Assembly: GCA_037013495.1 (NCBI GenBank)
Contig: CM072811.1
Span: 50,683,952-50,747,951 of the forward strand
Direction of reading: 5' to 3'
Length of the DNA: 64,000 bases
Source: Hippophae tibetana
Taxonomy: Eukaryota > Streptophyta > Magnoliopsida > Rosales > Elaeagnaceae
In this document: piece by piece, positions 34,714 to 46,373 of the stretch
Layout: every line of letters begins with the position of its first letter
How positions within the stretch are numbered: the stretch's first letter is position 1
Program-made: the position numbers and the translations under genes
The notes under the pieces: model-generated
The model's input: the letters and a program-made list of their open reading frames with translations, nothing else
Told to the model about the DNA's origin: nothing
Databases searched by the model: none

Positions 34714-37700
34714 TCACAAGTTTTTCCACCTCGCACCCATATTGACTAGTTTGGTATAGGCTGCCTTGAAATCTTCAAAGAACAAATTCTGATCGTTGGC
34801 ATAATTTGATATCCATCTGTGCAGAAAATAAAACTTTTTAAGTTGAGTAAATAAGAGAAAACAAATACACATAGTTTATACTTTACATAAATACGCTATA
34901 TACCAAAGCAAATTTAACTAAAAATAAGCACCATTTTTAAGCATGAGAAGTGGACGGAATTGATGGAATTCGAACCTAAGACAATTAAGAAAATTTTAGT
35001 CTTAGAAATGCATCTCATGTATTTTATTCTCTACTGTATTGTTTAAGGAATCCATTAAAAGACCAATATGTAATCCAGAAATCAGTATACTCTTGTCATA
35101 GGGAAAAGAGTAACGAGTCCATTTCTGTATCACTATTCTATTCTATCCATTGAAATCGAGAGAGAGAGTAAAAAAAAAAAATGCAAATCAAAGGTCAGGA
35201 TAGAGTCATGACATAGAACATGACTCTAAAAGTCGTATTCCCAAGCATTTTCCAAAGGAAAAACCAACTTGGGTTAATCGTGTCAGGTCTTGGTGCTCCA
35301 AACCAAATCTTATTCTCTCCCCCTCCCTTTTGCTTGTTTCTTTTACATGCAGAAGTACTATTTAGTACTAAAATTATAAATTTAGTTTCAATTTACCAGT
35401 TGTATTATCTTTTATATTAATTGACTACTTTATGTATTAGAATTGATTCAATCAACTTTTGATGAGATTTATGATCCAATTGGCAAAAAATTTAAAAATT
35501 ATTTAATCTTGTCCATTGTTGTTGAGTTTTTAAAAGGTCAAAAATATCCTCAAAGCTCACTTATAGTGTACATGACTAAATAACTTCTCAATTTCAGCCA
35601 ATTTGACCATAAACCTCTTTGAAGAAGTTTATTATAATAATTATGATACATAAATTGTCAATTGATAATAAAATAGCAAAGTGAAACTAAATCTACAGTT
35701 TTAATACTACATAGAACAATTGCCATTCTTTTACCAAACACAGAATTTGTGCTTGAAACTGCATAAAGTATGACATGGTGATCCATGTGATAGCAAGCAA
35801 CATCAGAAGACAGTTCATACAGAAGGGAAAGAAGCTTGACCTTATACATTCTTCATCCTCGACAAGAGCACGATCTGAAGGAAGCCCAACCATGCTTGAC
35901 ATACCAGCTGCATGTCAGGAATATATCACTCGCTCAATATGGAACAATAAAATATACAAATAGTTTAGCTAACCTTAAATGACTTCGTAATAAAGTTGTG
36001 CAATAATTTTTTTTTTAAAAGAAGCCTAATAAGGCAAAAGGAAGTCTCTAGATTCAGTACTGTGCTCTTTTACCTGAGGATTTCCATGGCTTCTCCAGAA
36101 GAATCTTGAAATATGAATTGTCAAAAACCGTTGGATTGCCAAAACCTTTACTACCAAGAGTGTGAGCTCCAGAAAGTGCAACAAGATCTTGCACTCTGCA
36201 GAGAAAAGAATATTGTCATGCTTTTGACAAGCAGATAATGAGTTTGAAATACGAGATAAGGAAGATGGAGAAACAAAAAACCAAGCAGCCTATCAACTGA
36301 CTAAAATACAAATTATGGATTTAGCTAAAGGAAAGGAGAAAAAAAAACTCAAGCCTAAGAAGAAGAGACTTTGATCAAAAGAATGGTAATCATGATAAAA
36401 AAAAGAAGAAGATAACAATTATCCTCTCAACATAGACTTTAGCACAAACACAATCCACACATGAAGGTACCTAGAATAATACAAATCTGCAGAAAAGAAA
36501 AAAAAGAATTTCATTTCTTGAAAGGAAAAGAAAGAAGTGAACTCACGATAAGCCTTTCCTTTGAAAGCATTTTTTTAGACCAGAAGCATCTAGTGATTCT
36601 TGAGGAAGTTTTCCTTCAGGATCAGGCTCCCTACACAAAGCCCATTGATGATATTAGCAATATCTAAAAGTAATTCATAATAATGGTCTAGAGTTGGGCA
36701 AGAAAAATTGGTAGTGAATTGAGTTTTGGTTGACACTTCACAATACTTTTTCACAAGAACTACACTGAAGTTGTCCAAAGAAACTCATTTCCTGTTCAAT
36801 GTGCTACTATAATCTTTCAGTGATCAAGAGAAAAATGCAAGTGTCAAGTTTTCCCTTATTCTTTTCCCTTCAATGTAATATCTTCATGCTATGTCATGCT
36901 ATAGGGTAAAAAAAACGCAAGTTTGTTACGCTGAATCTGTCCTGCCCAATGCAATATGAATTTCCGGACCCCCACATACTGAGACAGCTTCAGCTCCGGC
37001 AACAGCAATCAAGTCTGCCCAAGAAACTAATCACGAACCATCTAGAACATGTCAGTGTGGCACCATATTATCCATTACATCCAAGAGATTTTCTAATTGC
37101 ATTCCAGAAGATACAAAACCTGGTTCTGATGCATCCAGCTGAAGCTTCGCTTTCTCAAGAATCTGAACAACAATAAATCCACTGAGTTAGCTTGTAGGAA
37201 GGTATTAAAGTTTTATTCAGGGAGGAATAGTGCAATAGAGTCTATGAAATTGATAACTAAATGAAACAACATATGAATAGATGCTTAAACATCTACGCAC
37301 TAGATTTGCATAAAATGCTTAAATGGATAATTGATAGTCTGACAAGGGGCAGAATACATGCCTTCAGAGATTTCTTGAGACCTGCATTTTCAGGTCTTTC
37401 AAGTTCATAAATGATAGAACCATTCATACCACCTGCAGTGATGATGCCCAACAATTGCAAAACTTAGCAGAGTAGTAAGTTGCAATTTTTAATTTTTTAT
37501 AGAGATATGAAAACGTCACTTCAGTTAAATAAGGAAAAAACCAGAATAAAACTAAACAGAAACTCAACCAAGCTATATGAGATTGCATAACTCAAAATCA
37601 AGATAAAGTTAAAAATTCTTCCAAGATCCAGCCGAACCAATCTACTAGTTAAATCACTACTTTCGCGCAAGCATGTGATATAATATACTCTTTCTTGCAG

Positions 37701-39274
37701 GAACAATTGTCCCCTAAAAAGAAGTGATTAATCTATGAAAGTATAATTACAGGTGCACTTTTCTACTTGTTCATTTTATTCAATAAGTAGTATTTTTAGG
37801 GTTAATAATATTAAAATATGAATTTATAGTGAAAAATAATGAAAATATATTTTTTGAATTTTTTTTGAAATTTTTATAATTTTTTTAATGTAATAACAAT
37901 CAAAAAACACCACGTGCAATTATTTATTTATATTTATTTTTAGTTCTTTTAATTTTGTTTTCTCAAAACACAAAAAAACAAAAAACAAAATTAATATTTA
38001 TATTTTAGGTTTAAAAATTAGTTTCTAATAACATAATCTATGTAGTAATAATGTTTTTTTATTATTATATTACTTGTTTACGATATGTATACTTATGTAT
38101 TTATTACACATAATTTATGTCGATCAAAAACGGACTATCAATTAAAGATGATCTTAGACACATTATCATAATTCAAGAACACTTTCACATGATCATTTCC
38201 TCCAAACAGATACCTGAAGGCTCATCCATATCAAATGTCCCAGCATCATGAAATACCAAACGAAGTACGCCAGCAGCTTTACCCTTCGATACTACCTTCC
38301 TTACCTCATCTTTTATAAACTGATATTCATGTGTACCCGACCTTCATATTTCAATGGAGAAGAGCAATAAGAAACAGGTAAGATGGCCTATTAAACGTAT
38401 TATCATATGGGTACTATGGTATTTCAATTTCCAAGCAACGCAAACACGCAAAATAATATGACATCTACAAATCAAATCAAAGACCGATATTGGGCATAAA
38501 GTTCCCCTTTTAAAATAGTGAGCATAGTTATGATGCTGATAACAGTGTTGAGTAACTTCCTTATTGGCATCTCAAAATTCATTAGTCCAGTGGAAGACTT
38601 TGGTGGGTTTTAAAGCTGTTTTGAAATCTAAAGCAGATGAGAATGCAGAGTGAACGGTGTCGTTTAATGACCATGTAACAGCTAACAAGGGAATATGTTC
38701 AAATCCCTAATTATCAATTGCCCTTGAAAAAAAATCACAAGAAGAAGAAGAAACATCATAAAAATCTAGAAAGACTTACTCTTCGGCTTTGGCTGCAAAA
38801 CCCCCTAGGAATTCAAATGAAGATAGAATGAAAGGCAATGTGACTGTAAATAGTAGTCCCCTTCTGAACCTAAATTCATTTCGAATAGCCACATTGCGAA
38901 CTACAATAAAAAAGGAAAGTCCCATTAAAAGGGTTTGTAATTCAACATGAATATAACTGTGTTTGGTTCCCGAAGAAATTTGAGGGGGGAAATTGCCCCA
39001 GCTCCAGAAAATAAGTTTTTATTAATGAAATTAAGCCCAGAAAATTATTTTTCCTTTTTAGTTATTTTAACTGGTTACTTACAATTTCTTAGAAATAAAA
39101 CAGAGAGAGATGTGGGAAGGTTGTGGCGACTTACCGGAACTGTGGTTGGCAGGAGCGAGAGAAAGATAGGCTTTGAAGGAATTGGCGCGAAAGATGACCG
39201 TTGAGGGGAATGAACGGCTGGATTTGGTGGGAAATTCAAATTGGAAAGGGAATGAGGATGAGGAGGAGGAGGAA

Positions 39275-39305
<31 letters not shown>

Positions 39306-39336
39306 AAGAGCAGAGGAGATAAGAGGACATGGTCAT
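34714..39336 (-). CDS. APX6: Probable L-ascorbate peroxidase 6-type heme peroxidase, chloroplast, ten exons
   Basis: Exons in order: 39336-39135, 38900-38780, 38341-38214, 37432-37362, 37162-37120, 37026-36930, 36630-36547, 36195-36074, 35907-35841, 34816-34714. They join in phase to 345 residues (Arabidopsis APX6 is about 330). Class I peroxidase signatures: distal Arg135 and His139 (VLRLVFHDAGTF), proximal His260 (LVALSGAHTLG) and Asp274 (PTVFDNSYF); C-terminus ends NMGARWKNL. The distal aromatic is Phe138, where cytosolic APX has Trp, as in this divergent subgroup. The N-terminus is a Ser-rich plastid transit peptide with a poly-Ser run, followed by Arg80-Arg81, a hydrophobic stretch and AKA at 104-106. 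Reaction in the family: H2O2 reduction, though ascorbate use by APX6 is uncertain. Intron 4 has a GC donor (AAG|GCATGT). The last intron is about 1 kb. Confidence 0.93.
39249..39309 (-). repeat. Trinucleotide repeat coding for poly-Ser in APX6 exon 1
   Basis: A run of CTT/TCC-type triplets on the coding strand gives about 18 serines broken by one Tyr. It lies in the transit peptide and is likely to vary in length between individuals. Confidence 0.85.
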
Positions 39337-39419
39337 AGTGGTTGAAGCAATTCTTGAAACGAACGGTAGTGATTTGAGATTAGGCTCTGTTTTTCTTGGG
39401 GTGGATGTATAACATGCTT

Positions 39420-42400
39420 ATTTCTTCATTTGCAGAGCGGATAAAATAAAACGTGTGATGTGATTAGTAAACATCGTACTCAATTTTTCCCGGCTAGATG
39501 GGTAATTGCGGGAAAATTTAGAAATTTTCTTTTACTGTTTGATATAATTAGATGGAAAGTATGAGTAGATTAGTGTAAAGAATGGAGATGTACGTATTAA
39601 TTTAGTATCATAATTCAAATAATTATACCCTTTTTCCAAATTTAAAATTTTGATGATGTATTTAATATGTAATATTAGAGGTATAAGATGTAGTATACAT
39701 GTTCCGTTTTTAATCTAACCCATATCATATCTATTAACTTATATGATTTAATGTATTGGAATAGTTCGATATATTTATTTTTTTAAAATTTTATTATTTT
39801 TAAATATAATTAATAATATAATATTTTATATTAATTATATTTAAATTTTTATATTTTTATATGTAAATTTATTTTAACTTCCAATATAAGATTTTATTTT
39901 CTCCTAAGTCATAAATATAAAGATTTTTTTTATTTTTTTATATATTAATTATTTTTATACAAAAAAAGTAATAAATTTTTAAGTTTAATATTTTTTGAAT
40001 GAAAAATGAAAAAAAATAAATGAAGTTAGATTATATTTAATTTTTTCTACGTAAAAGACTTTAGATAAGAAAATAAATAAGAAAAATATAATAAATAAAT
40101 GCTAAAATAATTTTATAGATATATTTTTTATTTAATTTTTTTAATATTGAAATAACTTTGTATTAATATTAAATTTAAAAAAAAATCCTCTATATTTCTT
40201 AATAGTTTAATTTTTTATACTTTTTTTTCGTAAATAGATTAACAAAAAGGTAATCGATGAATAAAAAAAGATCAAACAATTTATATCATTTTAATTTTAT
40301 CTTTTAAAACAGTTAAAATCTTAAATCTCTTTTAAATAATGATAAAAGAAAAAAAATTAAAATTGACTGATGTACTAAACTTAAACTAGCCCATTCTAAA
40401 GAAGTTTGGGTTGGATTAAGCCATTCTCTTTACAGCATACGTGACATAAAATAAGTGAACAAATTATACTTTATTTTATATTATATATTAGGAATATTAT
40501 TATATGATTATTTCCTTTTGGGCCGACTTTTTCCTTTATCATCTCCAAGGTTTATGATTATTTTTTCCTTTTTGATTGCTAAGAAACAAAACCAGAAAAA
40601 CAAAAAATAAATAAACACTAAACTTTTAGATATATATTTTGGAGGGTTCGATGGGAGTTAATTCAAAAATTGAATTTTATTAATTATTTGTATTCATAAT
40701 AAATTTTAATTAAAGATATAACTAATTAATAGATTATGATCAAATATTTTTAAAATTAAAAAAATAGAATTCTATAATTACTAATAATGTTCTGAATTCA
40801 AAATTTAATTAATTGCCTTTAACATATAATATAAAATGTGAACAACAAAATTGTACAAAAATTATCAAATTATGCATCAAGAGATGATTTCGCTATTCAC
40901 GAAACCCATTCATCCACTTAAATGATTTCTTCATTCAGCTTAGAAAACAATAATTTTATTGGTTTCAAAAGGTTGTTGATTTGGTTTAGTTTAAATATTT
41001 AAAAAAATAATTAAATATGAATAGGTTCAATCAAATATATTTACTTTTCTTTGGTTTAATCTAAATATTTTATTATTATTATTTTTCATCGTTTGTTTTA
41101 ACAAAAATGTATGGTTCTGTAATATATTTTTATTATATATAACTTTACTTATTTAAAATATAATAGTTAATTTTGGAACATGATCCTTGTTCTTTACAAA
41201 ATAGAATATGAATTCCATACAAATTCTAAGCTAATAAAAACTTTAGTTTATTTTTTAAGGAAATAAAAAATAAATGTCCAATAAAGTACAAGGTAACCTA
41301 AACACTAACTTGTAAAGAAATATGCAAGTTACATCATTTGATAAGAAAGATTTATATATTTTAGAATGAATTGTTATTTTTTATTATTAAATTTTTTATA
41401 ATATACATTTATTATTATTAAGATGTTTTATAAATATATATCAATCCTCCAAGAAAAAAATTCCTACTACGCCACTAATTAGGAGTGATTGTTTAAAAGC
41501 TTTCAATTTGGTAAAGGAAGCACTGATCGACAATTTTTATACATTAAACAATCGATTGGTTGCTTTTAGTTCAGATGTGTTAAAAGGGTTTTAATAATCA
41601 TGGTTTCATTTTCATAACTATTCATTAGATATATTTAAGTTGTAAATAAGAGAAGAAAGTAATTAGATTTAATTTTGTTAAATACCTACTACCCATATTT
41701 TTAGCTTATTTACAAATATTATGATGTACTAATCTTATTAATCACTTTTTATAATGCAACTACAAGAGTGCTTTGAACCTATTGTTTGCTATTCCACCCT
41801 ACATAGTTATCCTAATTTATTTTTTCACATACAATTGCATGTGTCGCATTATTAATTTATGTGTAATATAGATTAAAAATTGTTGCAAGTTATTTAAAAA
41901 ATATAAAAAAATGTTTTAACTTCTATAGCATGATTATGCTACACATCTTAAATTGTTTAGTTTAAAAGTATAAATCATTGAAAGACACTGCTATAAGATA
42001 AAATTCTACTTAATTAATATTAAAATTGAGTATCTATTATAATGAGTTATTAAAAAAATGATTTTTTATCCTTATTATGATTGACATAAAACATTTAGTT
42101 TTATGAATTTTTAAAAGTTTTTCATGCAGTGGAGTTTTATGGAATGTATTATCCTATGTGTCATCTCGATTTATCATTTTTATTTTATATGTCTAAGTTA
42201 TTTGTTATATATATAAGTCTTTGATTTGTTTGTTGATGTCTCTAAAGTAATATAAGAGAAATTCTAAGAATATTGAAAGAATATTTATATTAGTTGCATG
42301 TATGGATTCAATAATTAAATCACGTATTATTGAAATTAGAATTGATAAATTTTATAAAAACAATTAACATGATATCTCCTTCGATTTGCAATTTTATTAT

Positions 42401-42603
42401 AAGTTTATTGAAAAAGATTTGTAACATTTATGTCTTTTAAGTTTTGGAAAACAAAAAATATGAATTTTTAGCTTGTCTTTCCCTATACTTTATGTCCAAA
42501 TGAGGTTTACCCAATTTGAAAAACAAAGATCTAGTGGTAGTAGCAACACATTCTCTGAATTGAACACATATATATATCCAGTGATATAGAAGTTGAAGGT
42601 GAA
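39420..42603. other. AT-rich intergenic DNA upstream of APX6
   Basis: Upstream region of APX6 followed by unremarkable AT-rich sequence. No frame, terminus or RNA gene supported. Confidence 0.5.
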
Positions 42604-42608
42604 CTATC

Positions 42609-42889
42609 TAATATGTATAGAAATAGTTATGGACTGTTAGTAGGCGCAACATTGAGCAGATGTTGCGCACGAGTGTAGGACATAGGAGCAAGACGCAGAA
42701 GGTAAGTTGAACGTGTGAGTGGGGGATCATCGAATTGGGCTAGATATGTCAGAAGTAATTAGCCCTGGTTATGCTATATATGTAGCATGACAACTGAGGG
42801 AAAAGATATATCAGAAATTATAAGAAATCAACTCCCCTCTTACTGTTCTTCTTTCTTCCCTAACCCCTCTGAAATTTTGCTCGTATTAA
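42609..42889 (+). repeat. 5' LTR of element B
   Basis: 281 bp; shares long stretches with 45207-45489, for example the GTAGGCGCAACAT.GAGCAGATGTTGC core and the ATTATAAGAAATCAACTCCC block. Confidence 0.85.
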
Positions 42890-43614
42890 TGGTATCAAAG
42901 TTGGTTTTAGCCATCGATGACTGGAACCGATCCAGCACAGAGACCTATGATGAGGAATCTGATTCCTTCGTGCCATCTGGGTTTGATACAGAGAGATTCA
43001 ATGCCATCCTACAGGTATTGCAAGATAAGGTGATAGCTCTGCGCGCCGCATATAGCTCACCACCGGTAACCTCTCTTGGAAATCTGAGGAGTAGATCGTC
43101 TAAAACCTTAGAGAAATGGAAAGCTCCACCCACTGGTTTCTTTGCCTTAGAGGTTTGTTTGACGACCATGGGATACGTGAGGTTAGACTCGATAAATCCC
43201 ACATTCTATGAGAGGAAATTCCCTGAGGTACATAAAGAAGAGAAAGTGGATCATACAGACAACAAAATGAAGCCTCGTGGGTCTCCCTTACTTGGGCTTG
43301 AAATTGGACCATTTCCTGATCATATAATCTCTATACCCAATAGCTACGCACTGGGTTTACCCAAATCAACCCACTATGAACTGGAAGAAAACAAAGAAGA
43401 AGATGAAGAGGGTTTACCCAAATCAACCCACTCTGAACTCGATGAAAATGAAGAAGAAGATGAAGATCATGTCGAGCTTCAAGAAAAGGAGGAAAATGAT
43501 GACTACCTTCCAACAGAAACTTCCTCTAAGTTCCTATTGTACCAACCATCTGTTCAGTTACAGGAAATGGGTTTCCTCAACTACTCTAAAAACAACGATG
43601 GATTTTCAAAATGA
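42889..43614 (+). CDS. Acidic ORF of element B, start codon overlapping the primer-binding site
   Basis: The ATG at 42889-42891 spans the LTR/PBS junction and opens 241 codons; the frame is also open back into the LTR to 42787. The protein is acidic, with a near-perfect internal duplication GLPKSTHYELEENKEEDEE / GLPKSTHSELDENEEEDED at about residues 160-200, followed by more Asp/Glu runs. I do not recognise a family; it lacks a zinc knuckle. It may be a diverged gag-like or captured host sequence. Confidence 0.4.
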   Translation: MVSKLVLAIDDWNRSSTETYDEESDSFVPSGFDTERFNAILQVLQDKVIALRAAYSSPPVTSLGNLRSRSSKTLEKWKAPPTGFFALEVCLTTMGYVRLDSINPTFYERKFPEVHKEEKVDHTDNKMKPRGSPLLGLEIGPFPDHIISIPNSYALGLPKSTHYELEENKEEDEEGLPKSTHSELDENEEEDEDHVELQEKEENDDYLPTETSSKFLLYQPSVQLQEMGFLNYSKNNDGFSK

Positions 43615-44073
43615 GAGGTTAGAAATTTGAATTCATACCAGTAACATAAGAATTGAGTATGAGTCCTATTTTGTTCCAGAAATCAATAACTTGGAAAAAT
43701 GGTATAAGAAGTGGGAAGGTACAACTTATGCGTGCAAGGTGCTTGAAGAGATAGTGGAGAAGAAGCATGTTTCTTGTAACCCATGGATGATAATTCTATG
43801 TTAGTTAAAGGAATGAAAAATTGCCTTACAAGGGTTCCTTTCCATGCTATCTGGGAATGTAGATTCTAATATTGCTACCAAACTGTCTCACTTTCTTATG
43901 AGTACCAAGGAAAATTCATGGGGTGAAAAGCACTTGAAAAGGGCTCTTTTGAGTACTACAAATTCTCTAGAAGAAGAACACCCAACCTAATTTTTCAACT
44001 CCTTCGAACTTATTTTAGCTTTTCCATTGATGTCCTCTCAGCCCAGACAAGCCATTATACCTCAGTTAAAGGG

Positions 44074-44529
44074 GTGCCCCTACAAATCGTTGAGAAAATC
44101 ACTCTAAAGCTCCTCAGCATAGCCAGAAATCCAAAATCAGAGGTTGAGAGAATTCAGGTACATAAATCAAAACTGTTATGGGCTATACAGATTGTTACCA
44201 AAATTGTAGTTAAACCTTATGGGATTCACACTTATCACTGTGTTTTGAATTGTTGTTCATCCTTAAATAACACTAAATCAGTTAATTTAGTCGGTAGAAA
44301 GGGTATACCTAGTAGGAGACAAATTCTAGGTTTAACCCATTATGCAGAGAAGCCATTGAGAGCAATTAAAAAGTGTGTAGGAGAGGCACTACAAGACTTC
44401 ACAGTATCCATCATCAGGGAATATGGGGATAATGGTGAAGCGCACAAAATGGATGGAGAATTGATTAAGAGAATTCAAGACTCGTGTGATTCATTGGTTA
44501 CAACCTTGTTCAGAGACATCAACAGTTAA
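44074..44529 (+). CDS. Unrecognised ORF inside element B
   Basis: 151 codons with ordinary amino-acid composition (KKCVGEALQDF, NLVGRKGIPSRRQILGLTHY) and no retroelement motif. The sequence looks like genuine protein, probably a piece of a captured gene or of an unfamiliar gag. Surrounding frames contain stops, so it is unlikely to be expressed intact. Confidence 0.35.
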   Translation: MPLQIVEKITLKLLSIARNPKSEVERIQVHKSKLLWAIQIVTKIVVKPYGIHTYHCVLNCCSSLNNTKSVNLVGRKGIPSRRQILGLTHYAEKPLRAIKKCVGEALQDFTVSIIREYGDNGEAHKMDGELIKRIQDSCDSLVTTLFRDINS

Positions 44530-44776
44530 GGCTCAAAAAGCATATGATCTAATATGAGGTTTTAATTGTAAGCCTGATCTCTATACTCACACTTGCACAC
44601 TGATCGATTTGGATCGAAAGAAGATTATCATGTTAGCAATATTTGTGTATAAGAAGAGGTTAAGGTTAGATTATTGGCTAGATGGGTCCATCATTATTAC
44701 AACTCACAAGCTCATGTAGAGCTACGACAAAAAAAATTTAACCTATAGACAACTTGAAACTGTCTTCTTTGCTTCT

Positions 44777-44974
44777 ATGAAGACTTTTGACCTCATAAGT
44801 ATTGAAGGACTGACTGGAGAAACTATTGCTAGCCATCCTCAAAAGTATAGGCTCTATTTGGAAAGGATTAGCGGTGGGAAAACTCAGCAAACTAGTGTGA
44901 TTGTTGCAATTGAGGGTAAGGATTCTTTATTCTTTTTAATGTTGGATTTGAATTTGAATATGGTTATGGGTTAG
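44777..44974 (+). pseudogene. Fragment resembling the GARP (Myb-like) DNA-binding domain of a type-B ARR
   Basis: The frame contains EGLTGETIASHPQKYRLYLE followed by RISGGKTQQT. Type-B Arabidopsis response regulators (ARR1/10/12 group) have an almost identical run at the end of their GARP domain (EGLTRENVASHLQKYRLYLK, then R(L/I)S). The similarity covers about 30 residues, helix 3 and its flank; the start of the domain (KPRVVWS...) is not found upstream. Changes at conserved positions (Arg to Gly, Leu to Pro) suggest it is not under selection. It sits inside the LTR element, so capture by the element is inferred. Confidence 0.7.
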
Positions 44975-45206
44975 AATGGAGACAAAAAAACATTTTCGTG
45001 GAAACACCGAAGAAAATGCTTAAAATGGAGACCTCATTAAAGCAAGAAGAGTTATGTGGAAATATCCTAACAGCTACCAGCCAGAGATATACACGTGACA
45101 ATACCCTTTTTGAATTTCTAATTGATACCCAAACGTGCGCTAAAGATCAGAGTGATGCCTTACCCAGCTCCATCCTTGAGGACAAGGAATCTAAAGAGAG
45201 GAGAAT

Positions 45207-45489
45207 TGATACATATAGAAACGGTTATAGACTACTAGTAGGCGCAACATCGAGCAGATGTTGCACATGAGTGCAGGACGTGGGAGCAAGGCACATGAGG
45301 TAGATTGAACGAGTGAGTGAGGGACCATCGAATTGGACTGAAGATGTCAGAATTAGTTAACCTTGATTATGCTATATATGTAGCTAGAGAATTGAGAGAA
45401 GATATATATCAAAAATTATAAGAAATCAACTCCCCTCTTAATGTTCTTCTTTCTTCTCAAACCCTTCGGGGGTAATTCTGGAGTTATCA
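45207..45489 (+). repeat. 3' LTR of element B
   Basis: 283 bp beginning TGATACATATAG and ending TTATCA, preceded by the purine tract and followed by CTATC. Confidence 0.85.
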
Positions 45490-45967
45490 CTATCACAAGA
45501 TAATAAATATCATATCTTAAAATTATGAAAAACACATACCTGAAAGTCATTTTTCAATACTTTCTTGAATGGTGATGATATAACCCCTCTGATATCTAAT
45601 GTGTTATTAGAATCTGTATTTAGTGCCATTAAAAGAATCCTTGATCATATGAGAAATAGACTTAGTGTGATATCCAACTAAGGGACAAAAAAAAAAGGGC
45701 AAAGCACGTTCATTATTGATTGGTTATAAGATTTGGAGGTTTTGGAAGAAGATTCATATGGAGCAAGCTATTGAAATGAAACCTTTTAATTTAAAGTATT
45801 AAGAAAAGACCCTTGATTTGTATTTGTCTTTATTTATGTTTTGATAGAATCAATGCTAGCTTCCTTATTTAGCTTTATATAATTTTCACGAGCACTGGAG
45901 AATTGAAATTCTTTTCTGAACACATGGTAGTACCATGAAATTTTAATGTATTTGCAATTGCATCGCC

Positions 45968-46109
45968 AAACTTTATATATTACTAGTTCAAACTTTTATG
46001 TTATAATTTAGCTTATGTTCAAGGTTTATAGTTTTGGAAAACTTTATATATTACTAGTTCAAACTTTTATGTTATAATTTAGCTTATGTTCAAGGTTTAT
46101 AGTTTTGGA
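45968..46109. repeat. Perfect 71-bp tandem duplication
   Basis: Copies at 45968-46038 and 46039-46109 (starting AAACTTTATATATTACTAG) show no difference, so the duplication is recent or an assembly artefact. Confidence 0.9.
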
Positions 46110-46329
46110 AGAAAAAATATATTATCACATTTCGGTTATATAAAATTATAAATAAATTATATATATAATAAAATTTTACTCTATTTAAATTTTAAATTTT
46201 AATTTTTTAACAATTAGTGTACCAATAAAATTCAATAATTTAAATATATTTTATTAAAATAAGATCTGTAAAACATATTTTTTAATTAAAATAAATAATA
46301 ATTGAAAAATAATTAATATTATTATTTTG

Positions 46330-46371
<42 letters not shown>
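46330..46371. repeat. (TA)n microsatellite
   Basis: About 21 uninterrupted TA units. Confidence 0.9.

Positions 46372-46373
<2 letters not shown>

Larger units (their letters stand above)
42604..45494 (+). mobile_element. Short LTR retroelement without recognisable pol, carrying a host-gene-like fragment (element B)
   Basis: Two LTRs of about 281-283 bp (42609-42889 and 45207-45489) enclose 2.3 kb. CTATC flanks both sides (42604-42608 and 45490-45494). A primer-binding site TGGTATCAAAG adjoins the 5' LTR, and a purine tract (AAAGAGAGGAGAAT) adjoins the 3' LTR. The 5' LTR begins TAATA where the 3' LTR has TGATA, a decayed terminus. No integrase, reverse transcriptase or RNase H motif is visible, so it depended on another element. 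The interior instead holds an acidic ORF, an unrecognised ORF and a type-B ARR-like fragment, like LARD elements that have captured gene pieces. Confidence 0.85.

Noticed and set aside
36461-36778. Small frames on both strands around APX6 exon 7
   Set aside because: They overlap introns and the real exon 7 in other frames.
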